Below are positions 1 through 7,238 of a stretch of DNA of 64,000 nucleotides, piece after piece (within the stretch, counting starts at the first letter, position 1; each line of letters starts with the position of its first letter). The notes below the pieces were generated by a model. The model was not told the DNA's origin. It did not search any database and worked only from the letters and a program-made list of their open reading frames with translations. The stretch comes from Pseudomonas fluorescens. GTDB lineage: Bacteria; Pseudomonadota; Gammaproteobacteria; Pseudomonadales; Pseudomonadaceae. Location of the stretch: assembly GCF_902498185.1 (NCBI RefSeq), contig NZ_CABVIX010000007.1, positions 1 to 64,000 of the forward strand, written 5' to 3'. The position numbers and the translations under genes are program-made.

Positions 1-76
1 CCGAACTCAGCAGTGAAACGATGCATCGCCGATGGTAGTGTGGGGTTTCCCCATGTGAGAGTAGGTCATCGTCAAG
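1..76 (+). rRNA. rrf: 5S ribosomal RNA, 3' part (5' end outside window)
   Basis: The first 76 bases match the 3' two thirds of a pseudomonad 5S rRNA, including the conserved GATGGTAGTGTGGGG stretch and the closing GAGAGTAGGTCATCGTCAAG. The gene starts before the window. A strong terminator follows at 88-126, so this is the distal end of a ribosomal RNA operon transcribed rightwards. Confidence 0.95.
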
Positions 77-87
77 ATTCATTTCGC

Positions 88-126
88 AAAACCCCTATCT
101 GCGCGAGCAGGTAGGGGTTTTGTCTT
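88..126 (+). terminator. Rho-independent terminator of the rRNA operon
   Basis: A 15-bp stem (88-102 with 107-121, one G-T wobble) with a GCGA tetraloop runs into a T-rich stretch. It sits 11 bases after the 5S rRNA and points the same way. Confidence 0.9.
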
Positions 127-452
127 TTCCGCGCGTAATGTTTTGCCGGCTTCTGGCGTCAGGAATTCTTGCGCCAGGCAAGGTAGCTACCGGTCAGCAC
201 TAGAGAAGGGTGCTTTGCTGCGCACGCTTTGGAAGGGGCTAACGGTGCTAACAGGCCGTGGCTGTCGTCGGGAGAAGCCTGTAAGGCGTATTTCAGCGCT
301 TCGCGAACAGGGCCGCCTGACGGATGCCAACCTGGCGTGTTTGCGCCGCAGTGGCCGCCTTTGGGGCCGTCCTACATACCCAGCCAGGCCCGGAAATGCA
401 TGTAGCGATGAAAGAGGATGGCTTGTCAGGGCGAGGATGGAACCCCAGAGAC
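127..452. other. Spacer between rRNA operon and element, no gene seen
   Basis: About 330 bases of chromosomal spacer. One open frame crosses it (143-571), but it runs on through the attachment site into the element, has no good ribosome binding site and resembles no family I know. I see no RNA gene or repeat here. Confidence 0.5.
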
Positions 453-476
453 CAAAAAGCCCGCAGTTAGCGGGCT
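453..476 (-). terminator. Original terminator of tRNA-Leu, now separated from it
   Basis: The inverted repeat AGCCCGC / GCGGGCT is followed on the minus strand by a run of T. It lies about 46 bases beyond the left attachment site, where the chromosomal terminator of the minus-strand tRNA-Leu gene would be before integration. The tRNA now uses an element-borne terminator at 14334-14364. Confidence 0.6.
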
Positions 477-521
477 CTGGGAGGTGTTGCGTAGACGCTG
501 GTAGTCGTCTATGTACTGTAG

Positions 522-545
522 ATGGTGCCCGAGGGAGACTCGAAC
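522..545. repeat. Left attachment site (partial tRNA-Leu 3' end)
   Basis: This repeats the 3' end of the tRNA-Leu gene. It shares 18 identical bases, CCCGAGGGAGACTCGAAC, with 14410-14427, plus ATGGTGCC before them. It has one C fewer than the intact copy in the run that encodes the acceptor stem. Confidence 0.85.
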
Positions 546-597
546 TTTGTCTTAATGGCGTTTATTTCTAGGTTTCCTGCTCCTGTCTCTTGGTAAT

Positions 598-619
598 CTA
601 CTCACATTCCTACTCACAT
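598..619. repeat. Integrase arm-type sites, left end
   Basis: Two direct copies of CTACTCACAT start at 598 and 610, 12 bases apart. The same word, again with 12-base spacing, occurs inside the right end (14271 and 14283). Position just inside both attachment sites and matched spacing fit arm-type binding sites of the tyrosine integrase. Confidence 0.6.
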
Positions 620-727
620 TTTTTTGGTTACCAACTGATGACAAGAAATGGATTGTTCACCCAATGAGTCGCTAAGGTAGGCTCTAGGCCAAGCAGCACC
701 TTTCATCAATGCACGGAGACCTCTGAG

Positions 728-1312
728 ATGGCACTGGCTAGCTTAATGAAGGATAAGGTAGACCTCCTCAAGCAGGACGGCACAAGAGTTTCGGGTTTGC
801 AGGCTAGCGTACAGCAGGGAAAAATTTTCACCTTCGCAAAAGAGGTGATCGCCCCGCAGGATCTGCTGATCAGGACAACCTCGATCGGTGCTGAGGAAAC
901 GTATGAGGTCGTGGACCCTGTGTTCTACGAGCAGCATGGTGGCATAGCTGCGCACTACCAAATACGGGTCCGCAAGCTTGGCATCCCAGAGGCCAAGCAG
1001 CACGTGCAGAGCATCATCTACAACGTTTCTGGGGCAGGCGCTCGGGTTAACCATAATTCCGTCGACAATTCCGTCAACACGATTTTGATCGATTCGGAGG
1101 TCCAGGGGAACCTCGACACGATTAGAGAGGCGATCGAAAAAGCTAACCTACCGTCTTCCGATCGTGACGAAGCTTTAGAAGTGGTAAAGGAATTGAAGGA
1201 TCACTTCGGTTCAGGGAAGCCTAAGAAGACTATCGTCAATGCGCTACTGGGCGCTCTGCCGAGTATTGCGACGATCACCAAAGCGGTGAGCGGCCTAGCT
1301 GCTGCTGTTTGA
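728..1312 (+). CDS. Unknown protein with conserved ARVN-type motif (defence-associated?)
   Basis: 194 aa with a clear start after GGAG. Residues 1-85 look like a small mostly beta domain. Residues 93-112 hold the motif SGAGARVNHNSVDNSVN. Charged helices follow, and the last 25 residues are hydrophobic (GALPSIATITKAVSGLAAAV). From memory, Asn-rich ARVN...DNS motifs of this kind recur in abortive-infection type proteins, but I cannot assign a family. It is the outermost gene at the left end and is transcribed with the PARIS genes, though separated from them by a hairpin and 323 bases. No function is assigned. Confidence 0.7.
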   Translation: MALASLMKDKVDLLKQDGTRVSGLQASVQQGKIFTFAKEVIAPQDLLIRTTSIGAEETYEVVDPVFYEQHGGIAAHYQIRVRKLGIPEAKQHVQSIIYNVSGAGARVNHNSVDNSVNTILIDSEVQGNLDTIREAIEKANLPSSDRDEALEVVKELKDHFGSGKPKKTIVNALLGALPSIATITKAVSGLAAAV

Positions 1313-1322
1313 TTCGACACTA

Positions 1323-1350
1323 GGGGTATCCTCAGATTTGAGGACACCCC
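1323..1350 (+). terminator. Hairpin after the 194-aa gene
   Basis: Twelve-base arms (1323-1334 and 1339-1350) with one mismatch enclose a GATT loop, starting 10 bases after the stop codon. The downstream T run is poor, so termination strength is uncertain. Confidence 0.55.
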
Positions 1351-1635
1351 GTCTTCTCGCAAGGCACAAGTCGACTTATCCGCATACCTCAACGCACGGG
1401 TGAGGTCCACACCATCCGCATGGCTAACGGCGCATCACTGAAGACGCTTTGTTGCCTACCTGTAAGCTAATGGCGCAGATGGTCATTGCTTGGTCTGCGT
1501 AGCTCGCGTATATGATCAATTTAGGTGAATGGCGCGGCCGGCACCTGCTTACTTGGGGCCCTTCTGGGTGTTTAGAGATGCTTTTGATGTACCGTTCGCT
1601 ATTAAAATAATCATCTTACGGAGCTAGGGAGAGCT
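1351..1635. other. Upstream region of the PARIS operon
   Basis: No gene is seen. A possible promoter for ariA is TTGATG at 1584-1589 and AATAAT at 1606-1611 with 16 bases between. A ribosome binding site, AGGGAGAG, precedes the start codon at 1636. The promoter call is weak. Confidence 0.35.
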
Positions 1636-2967
1636 ATGAGGCTCATATTGAAAAGCGTTTCCTTTGAGGGTTTCCAATCGGACAACCGAAAGGCCGTCGT
1701 GCATTTCTCGGGACAGCAAACCTCTATAATATTTGGAGGTAATGGTTGTGGAAAAACGACGTTCCTAAAGCTGCTTCACGCAGTACTTAGCAAGGATAGC
1801 GCTGAGTTAATCAAGGGAAATGTTTTTAGAGTCATCCTTGAGTATGTGGATCAGTTTGATCTGGCGCACATCGTGCGAGTAAAAAGAACAAAAGGGCTAG
1901 CGGAAAACGCAGAAGAACTGTTTCTAGACGATTATGATTGGAGTGAACTGGAGTCTTCATCGCTGACCGAGTCTACCTCACTATCTTTAGGCGTTGAACG
2001 AGGCGTTTCTACTCAAGCGCTTGCCATTGAACCGCTAGACATATCCCGATACCTTAATAGCAATTCGGACGGCATTAAACTGCCAAGGTCTATAGTTCAT
2101 GATCTCTCTGAAAGACTGGCTTATTTTCTAACGCGCCAGAGTACCTTTAGGAATAGGCAGAATACTTTGAGATCGCGGGGTCGCAACAGTGAACTGCAAT
2201 TAGAGCAAGAACATTCCTTGCTGCAAAATATCAACATTAGTAATATCGAAGGGCTACTGGTAGATCGGTATAGGGTGGCCCGAAACTTTGCATCGGAAAA
2301 AATTCAAAACGCGCTATTTGATACGCTCGCTTTAGCTATTGACTCTAACTCAGAACTTCCCGCAAAGCTTACAATGCCTAGCGATCTTGATAGTCAGATT
2401 ATTGCTGGAAAAGAGCGCATAATGGAGGCGCTGGCAGATGGCCCTGAGAACAATTTTAAAGAGCGAGTAATTAATATTCTCGCGGGTATCCAAACCCTTG
2501 AAGATGTGGGTGCAATCACTAACAACGAAATACTTTGCCAGCTCATATGGAACATGCTAAAAGAACTGAAGTTGGAAAAGCAACTACTGAATTCGATTAA
2601 CTTGTTCACTGAAACATTTGACAGCTTCCTTGGGGAGAATAAACGCTTAGCAATAACCCACGAAGGTGTATATATAAAGATAGGCAGTAAAAAACATCAG
2701 ATCGACACCCTTTCAAGTGGCGAGAGACATCTTTTTACCTTTTTGGCGCTGGTGGTTATTGTCGCCAGGGATCGAAATTTCTTGATAATCGACGAACCAG
2801 AAATCTCGCTCAATCCCCAGTGGCAGCGAAGTCTTATTGGCTTGCTGCAGCAACTGGCGCCTGACACCCAGATCATTGTTGCCTCTCATAGCCCAATGCT
2901 GGCTAAAGGAAGGCCAGGTCAGTTAGTTGAGTTGAATCCCGTCGAATTTAACTTCTCGGATTACTGA
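1636..2967 (+). CDS. ariA: AriA, ATPase component of PARIS anti-phage system
   Basis: 443 aa. It is an ABC/OLD-like AAA ATPase: Walker A GGNGCGKT at residues 34-41, a signature-like SSGER at about 360, Walker B FLIIDEPE at about 382-389, and a switch His in ASHS at about 418. In PARIS, AriA is an ATPase scaffold that holds AriB and releases it when it senses a phage anti-restriction protein such as Ocr. Pairing with a DUF4435 partner and matching size support this call. The stop overlaps the ariB start by one base (TGATG). Base composition is clearly AT-rich against the host, which indicates transfer. Other OLD-like ATPase systems pair with different nucleases and fit less well. Confidence 0.8.
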   Translation: MRLILKSVSFEGFQSDNRKAVVHFSGQQTSIIFGGNGCGKTTFLKLLHAVLSKDSAELIKGNVFRVILEYVDQFDLAHIVRVKRTKGLAENAEELFLDDYDWSELESSSLTESTSLSLGVERGVSTQALAIEPLDISRYLNSNSDGIKLPRSIVHDLSERLAYFLTRQSTFRNRQNTLRSRGRNSELQLEQEHSLLQNINISNIEGLLVDRYRVARNFASEKIQNALFDTLALAIDSNSELPAKLTMPSDLDSQIIAGKERIMEALADGPENNFKERVINILAGIQTLEDVGAITNNEILCQLIWNMLKELKLEKQLLNSINLFTETFDSFLGENKRLAITHEGVYIKIGSKKHQIDTLSSGERHLFTFLALVVIVARDRNFLIIDEPEISLNPQWQRSLIGLLQQLAPDTQIIVASHSPMLAKGRPGQLVELNPVEFNFSDY

Positions 2968-3884
2968 TGATGAGCGTGAACTTATTGCAGTATAGCGCAG
3001 ACGAGCTTTTAGGCTTGGCAAGGATCTCGGGGACACCCATCGTCATCGTCGAAGGATTTGATGACGTACCGATCTACGAGCGAATCTCTGATAGCACCTC
3101 CGTGAATTGCTTGATTTTTGCGAGTGAGAATATTCTTTGTGAAGCGGAAGGCTGCGATGGGGTTATAAAAAATATCTCTGTAATCCGCGATACTTGTGAT
3201 GGGTTACCTGTCGAAAAATATGTACTAGGGATAATAGATCGCGACGCAAGATTTTACAGAAATACGATACCTGCTGATCCTGCACTCATGACACTTGATT
3301 TCTACTCGATAGAAAGCCATTTTGTCAGCCGGCAGTCAGTGCGATATTTAATCCCTAGGGTTACACGCGCTACAAATAGACTCTTACAAGAGCAACTCTG
3401 CGATGATATATATAGCCAGCTCCGTGAGCGACTGATGTTTCTTTACCTTGTATCCTTGGAAGCTTTGAAGAAGTCGTGCGTTCAAGGATACCAAGCAGAA
3501 TTCGGATATAAAGATACGATTAAGTCAATTGTCCATAGAAAGCTTCATTTGCAGCTTGAAGTAAAAAAAATAGAGCTTTTAGAGTTTGGGGGATCCTTAG
3601 GGTTAACAGGAAGCTGGCAGGATATTTTAAGAATTTGCAAGGGGAAATGGATACTTGAAATGTTTACCGATGAGCTGTTTGCTAAAATTATTGATTTACC
3701 AAATTTGTGCAAGTTAGCGGAAGTTAATCAGTGCCAATTCTGTGCCAAGGGAGAGGTCTCAAAATGCCTGTATAAAAACCCCTCCTTCTTTAGTGCTGAC
3801 ATCATGAAGAATCAGCTTTTCCATAATATAGAGTGTGACGAGCTCGAGTATGTGCGAGCTCGCATTAATCGATTTATCAACTAA
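2967..3884 (+). CDS. ariB: AriB, Toprim/DUF4435 effector of PARIS
   Basis: 305 aa of the DUF4435 type with a Toprim-like core: Glu29 in IVIVEGFDD, the acidic pair Asp91 and Asp93 in GIIDRDA, and Glu116 in DFYSIESHF. In characterised PARIS systems AriB is the effector released from AriA, and it cleaves host tRNA (tRNA-Lys reported) to stop phage growth. The acidic residues expected for catalysis are present. The C-terminal part has Cys residues in a CQFCAKGEVSKC pattern that could bind metal. An ATGATG start is coupled to ariA. It is AT-rich like ariA. Confidence 0.8.
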   Translation: MMSVNLLQYSADELLGLARISGTPIVIVEGFDDVPIYERISDSTSVNCLIFASENILCEAEGCDGVIKNISVIRDTCDGLPVEKYVLGIIDRDARFYRNTIPADPALMTLDFYSIESHFVSRQSVRYLIPRVTRATNRLLQEQLCDDIYSQLRERLMFLYLVSLEALKKSCVQGYQAEFGYKDTIKSIVHRKLHLQLEVKKIELLEFGGSLGLTGSWQDILRICKGKWILEMFTDELFAKIIDLPNLCKLAEVNQCQFCAKGEVSKCLYKNPSFFSADIMKNQLFHNIECDELEYVRARINRFIN

Positions 3885-3985
3885 TGCACTGCTTACCGCT
3901 TCAAATTACCATGATGCCCAGATCCAGATGTAGAGGGTTGTGAATGCGGGAGTTTTATTGATTGCCCAAACAACCACGTATAGGA

Positions 3986-4034
3986 TTCCCTTCAAAATTG
4001 AGGGAACCTTTGAATACCTCGAATTCGGGGTATT
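3986..4034. terminator. Two hairpins between convergent ariB and tapI
   Basis: TTCCCT (3986-3991) pairs with AGGGAA (4001-4006), and a 22-base palindrome follows at 4013-4034 with one G-T pair. They sit between two genes that end towards each other and probably act as a bidirectional terminator. Confidence 0.5.
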
Positions 4035-4054
4035 AAAAGTGATCCCGGCTCACT

Positions 4055-4675
4055 TTAAGACTTGTCTTGCGCCTCGATCGATGCAGAGATGATTGCGCCG
4101 CCCCAGCGGCGGTGGCCGATGCAGATCGGGACAGGGTTGCCGCTGGCGGTGGTGTTCTTGGCGCTGCCAAAGGCGTAGGAAGGTAGGTTTTCAGGCGATC
4201 CGCTCTGTGACAGACCCTTGGCCTGGGGGCTAAGCATTTGAATGACGCCACCCACCATCATTGATGCGCCCATCGTGATCAGCGCCGAACCAAACGGCGC
4301 GCCGGCCCCGAACGTACCGCCAGTGATGACCAGCCCGGCGACAACCAGCACGGCGCCTACAATGGTTTGCAGGGTGCCCCCACGCTTGCTCCCCTCGATT
4401 ATCGGTACAAACCAGAGATCTCTCGCCCCACCCAGGGCAAGCTCACCCTCACTGATGTTTTTTCCATTCTTGAATACTGCAAATCGTTGTCCATTGCTTT
4501 TGGCATCGATCAAGTCTCTGGCGAACCCTGGGTGGTTGATCTCTAGTGCCCTTACTGCCTCCCTCGGGTCGCCTCGCTCCAGAAGGTAGCTGTGCTTTTT
4601 CCCGTACTTCTTCCCCAAGAATCCTGCCAGGCGGATGTTTGTCTTGGGCGCATAATCAATCACTCTTGCGACCAT
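4055..4675 (-). CDS. Phage tail assembly protein, lambda gpI family
   Basis: 206 aa from the ATG at 4675, which has GAGGAG upstream; an earlier in-frame start would overlap the preceding gene more deeply. It has the gpI/TapI layout: an N-terminal beta-grasp-like domain, a Gly-rich hydrophobic middle segment (TIVGAVLVVAGLVITGG) and a C-terminal tail ending PVPICIGHRRWGGAIISASI. In lambda, gpI acts in tail tip assembly and is followed by the host-specificity protein gpJ. Here no gpJ follows; the next sequence is a terminator and the PARIS operon. It could be a remnant or could alter a helper phage's tail. Confidence 0.8.
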   Translation of the reverse strand: MVARVIDYAPKTNIRLAGFLGKKYGKKHSYLLERGDPREAVRALEINHPGFARDLIDAKSNGQRFAVFKNGKNISEGELALGGARDLWFVPIIEGSKRGGTLQTIVGAVLVVAGLVITGGTFGAGAPFGSALITMGASMMVGGVIQMLSPQAKGLSQSGSPENLPSYAFGSAKNTTASGNPVPICIGHRRWGGAIISASIEAQDKS

Positions 4676-4677
4676 CT

Positions 4678-5040
4678 CTATTTCTCCTCTGCGCTGGTGA
4701 CCAGTTCGACGCCGAGACGACAAGCTAGTAGTGAGCGCGACATGAGAGCCTGGTCGCGAATCAGTTGCTCGTAACCGGGATCAGGATTCCAAGCGGCGCA
4801 GTGGCAAGCTGAATAAGCCCTGGCTCCGCGAAACGTGCCCCTCAGCAGGTCAGCCGATATACGTGCTTCATCCTCGGTGAAGAATGGCCCGTCGAGCTCG
4901 ACGTGTTGCCCGTCGCGAATACACTGCACGTTCCATACGTCATAGCCGCTGACAGCCTTTGAGTTAGCGGCGAAGTCGGTTATCTGATAGGCCTGTGCAA
5001 ATCGGTACTGCCAAGTGGAAGGGGTAGGCTGCATGGTCAT
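4678..5040 (-). CDS. Unknown phage-type protein, 120 aa
   Basis: I do not recognise this family. The ATG at 5040 is chosen because GGAGG lies about 10 bases upstream. The protein is soluble-looking, with a Cys pair in SACHCAAWNPDPGYEQL near residue 80. Its stop is 2 bases before the tapI start, so the two genes are co-translated, and both lie downstream of the GTTAA repeat region at 5060-5218. A minor tail or tail-assembly role is only a guess from position. Confidence 0.65.
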   Translation of the reverse strand: MTMQPTPSTWQYRFAQAYQITDFAANSKAVSGYDVWNVQCIRDGQHVELDGPFFTEDEARISADLLRGTFRGARAYSACHCAAWNPDPGYEQLIRDQALMSRSLLACRLGVELVTSAEEK

Positions 5041-5059
5041 TTTCAGGTTGCCTCCAGGC

Positions 5060-5218
5060 GTTAAATCCACGTGTTAAAGCGTTAACTTTTCGAGGTTAAA
5101 GTGAGTTAAAGCAATTAACTTCTGGCGCCTCAAAATGTGGCTGCAGCCCTTGTATGGTGGGCGTCCCAGCTCTATGCGCGTAACGCATAGTGTTAACAAC
5201 GCTTTAACTTTTTTTAAC
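5060..5218. promoter_or_regulatory. GTTAA repeat cluster, probable operator/promoter region
   Basis: About nine copies of a TTAA-centred word (GTTAAAG, GTTAAC, ATTAACT, CTTTAAC) occur in both orientations at 5060, 5073, 5081, 5095, 5105, 5114, 5192, 5202 and 5213. A separate 7-bp inverted repeat lies at 5172-5190. The cluster sits directly upstream of the 120-aa gene and tapI, so it is a candidate operator array. Confidence 0.5.
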
Positions 5219-5320
5219 AGCGGGAAAAAATCTGCGCGTGCGGTCGGGGGCGGTGTCCTGGGCGAAGGGCCCTAGGGTTTCGACCCGCCCCCACCCCGCT
5301 GCTCGACCGGCGCTGGCGGC

Positions 5321-5527
5321 CTAGTACTGCGGGTCAACCGTCGGCGGATTGGCCCGGAGCGCCGCGATGGCCTGCTCATGGGTCATGCCCTGGGCCAGCA
5401 GTCCATCGATCTCCTTGCGGATCCGCTCGCGGCACTCGGCTTGGTACAGCAGCGCGCGGCTGTGTGCGATCTGGTTCAGTGCCTGCTGAATCGGCTTCGG
5501 AAGTGTTTCGGGTTTGATGAAGCTCAT
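5321..5527 (-). CDS. Unknown small protein, 68 aa
   Basis: 68 aa, ATG at 5527 with GAGGG upstream. The sequence looks helical and charged (IAHSRALLYQAECRERIRKEIDGLLAQGMTHEQAIAAL split over two helices). The second half resembles short helical segments of phage head or scaffold accessory proteins, but I cannot name a family. It lies 51 bases after the capsid gene with a perfect 10-bp hairpin (5541-5550 with 5561-5570) in the gap. Confidence 0.55.
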   Translation of the reverse strand: MSFIKPETLPKPIQQALNQIAHSRALLYQAECRERIRKEIDGLLAQGMTHEQAIAALRANPPTVDPQY

Positions 5528-5540
5528 GGGGTAGCCCTCA

Positions 5541-5570
5541 AGAGCTGGGCTTGAACATCCGCCCAGCTCT
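5541..5570 (-). other. Intergenic hairpin after capsid gene
   Basis: A perfect 10-bp inverted repeat, AGAGCTGGGC / GCCCAGCTCT, with a 10-base loop. It has no T run on the minus strand, so it is more likely an attenuator, RNA-processing site or mRNA-stabilising stem than a terminator. Confidence 0.45.
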
Positions 5571-5578
5571 GCCAGTTG

Positions 5579-6910
5579 TTAAGGGGTGGTGGTGGTCAGC
5601 GGCACCAGGCGCATCGAGGTCGGCGCATACACGGCCAGACCAGCGCGCAACTCAGCCAAGATGGTCACCAGGTTGCGGCGGAAGTTGTCGCCATCCATCC
5701 GGCTTGCTTCCACGGTCACTTGCTCGCGGTCGAGCAGCGCCGTGGTGCTGGTGTCGAGGATCAGTGCCCCGAGTTCAGGCATGCCCATGGTGACCACTAC
5801 CGGAGTGCCCCAGAGGCTGGGTGGCGCCGGGTCGCGAGGAGAGCCGATCACATACTGACCGTCACCTTCCTCGGCGCGCTCGCTCTCGATGGCGAACCAA
5901 TCGCGCGGGTTCATCACAATCACGTTAGGGTTCCAACCGGCAGCCTTGAGGTCGGTCAGGGCCAGGCCGATACGGTCTACCGGGCGGCCAGTCAGACCAG
6001 GTGTCGCGGTGGTGGCCTGCTTGATGAATCCGAGAATTTCGCCGGGGCCGCCATCACCGATCAGCAACTCTGCTTCGAGCTTCTGGCGAACACCAACGCT
6101 CATGAGGAGACCGATCTGCTCCTGCAGCTGGGTGTTGTCGTTGAGCACCTGGAGGCTCGCAGGAATCCAGGTAGCGATGGTGGCGATCTCGGCGCGAGAC
6201 ATCTTTGTCGGAAGCTGGCCTTCGGACTTCTCGTCGCCCTCTTTGGCCTGATAGGCAGCCCCGCTCAAGTAGCCATCGAGCTGGACGTACTCATAGGTCG
6301 AGCCCGCGACCGGTACGATCGGCAGTACATCGAGCAGGCTTAGCCGTGGCTGGGGAATGCCCTTGATGCCTGGAGCACGCTCCGGGGCAGTGGGGTAGCT
6401 GGTGGAGCCAGTCGTGCCTTTGTCTGGGTTGGTCAGCGCCGCGCGCATGCTGGTGTCTACGCTCATCTTGCCGGTGGACTTCTGGCCGGCCCGAATGGCC
6501 GTGAGGCCGTCGGCATCCAGCACAGCGGCGCTGATGATGTTGCTGTCCGGGGCGGCACCGGCCTTGCGCTGATTGAAGCCACCCGCGACCGCGCGTTGCT
6601 CCAGCTCCTGCAGGCGAGCGCTGATCTCAGCCTGTTTCTGGCCCTGACCTTCGATAGAGTCTTTGTGTGCTTTCAGTACGGTCGCTAGCTGGCCGATATC
6701 CTGATCCATTTCGCTCATCTCTTGAGTGATGGTAGCCAGGGCATCAGCGCCTCCGGCCGGAGACTGATGCGCTGCCAAAGCTGCTTTGAGCTTGGTCCAG
6801 CGCTTGTCATGATTGGTGTCCATGGGCAATCCCATTTGGGTGGTATGGGCACCACTCCAGCGCGGGGCATGAAGTGGTGTGCAATCCCCCAGCGCACGGC
6901 GTGAGTTCAT
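5579..6910 (-). CDS. Phage major capsid protein, HK97 fold
   Basis: 443 aa from the ATG at 6910, which has AAGGTGG upstream; a GTG at 6940 and ATGs at 6835 and 6823 are alternatives. The first 100 or so residues form a charged, coiled-coil-like scaffold (delta) region. The rest has HK97 features such as GIKGIPQPRLSLLDVLPIVPVAGSTYEY, an A-domain segment NPRDWFAIE and a closing beta segment with the DREQVTVE-type strand. It would form the capsid shell, but no portal, terminase or prohead protease gene is present. The excisionase-like gene and int1 lie just upstream on the same strand. Confidence 0.85.
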   Translation of the reverse strand: MNSRRALGDCTPLHAPRWSGAHTTQMGLPMDTNHDKRWTKLKAALAAHQSPAGGADALATITQEMSEMDQDIGQLATVLKAHKDSIEGQGQKQAEISARLQELEQRAVAGGFNQRKAGAAPDSNIISAAVLDADGLTAIRAGQKSTGKMSVDTSMRAALTNPDKGTTGSTSYPTAPERAPGIKGIPQPRLSLLDVLPIVPVAGSTYEYVQLDGYLSGAAYQAKEGDEKSEGQLPTKMSRAEIATIATWIPASLQVLNDNTQLQEQIGLLMSVGVRQKLEAELLIGDGGPGEILGFIKQATTATPGLTGRPVDRIGLALTDLKAAGWNPNVIVMNPRDWFAIESERAEEGDGQYVIGSPRDPAPPSLWGTPVVVTMGMPELGALILDTSTTALLDREQVTVEASRMDGDNFRRNLVTILAELRAGLAVYAPTSMRLVPLTTTTP

Positions 6911-6972
6911 GGCATCCACCTTATGCGCGCGCACCTGCACGAGTCTCCGTTCAACTCCGACGTGATGCGACG

Positions 6973-7206
6973 CTATGCGGCGGTATTGGTCGCGAACCGT
7001 GCAATATCGGCGATCCGGTAGAAGCGGCGATTACCCCGGCGCACGTAAGGAATGGGTGCCAGGCCATCCGCAGCCAGTCGGCGCAGGTAGCTGGGCGCAT
7101 ACCCCAGCAGGTCTGCCGTGGCGTTCTCAGGCACCAGGCCACCTATCAACGGGGTCACTCCCGCCGCGGTCAAGCGCTCGGCGATCTCCTGCTCGATCTC
7201 ACTCAT
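6973..7206 (-). CDS. Excisionase/AlpA-like DNA-binding protein
   Basis: 77 aa, ATG at 7206 with GGAGG upstream. Residues 24-70 fit a MerR-like winged helix (ENATADLLGYAPSYLRRL, then PYVRRGNRRFYRIADIARF), as in excisionases and AlpA regulators. It lies 32 bases after int1 and 62 bases before the capsid gene. Likely roles are directing int1 towards excision or regulating the capsid gene; the sequence does not decide. Confidence 0.7.
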   Translation of the reverse strand: MSEIEQEIAERLTAAGVTPLIGGLVPENATADLLGYAPSYLRRLAADGLAPIPYVRRGNRRFYRIADIARFATNTAA

Positions 7207-7238
7207 GTTTGGTGTGTCCTCCCTTGGGATGGATGCGA

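Noticed and set aside
143-571. 142-aa open frame between 5S rRNA and the element
   Set aside because: It crosses the att site, lacks a good ribosome binding site, and its composition (Arg/Gly/Leu-rich) looks like chance reading of GC-rich DNA.
598-619. Short CRISPR-like repeat
   Set aside because: Only two copies of a 10-base word with no spacers; the matching pair at the other end fits integrase arm sites.
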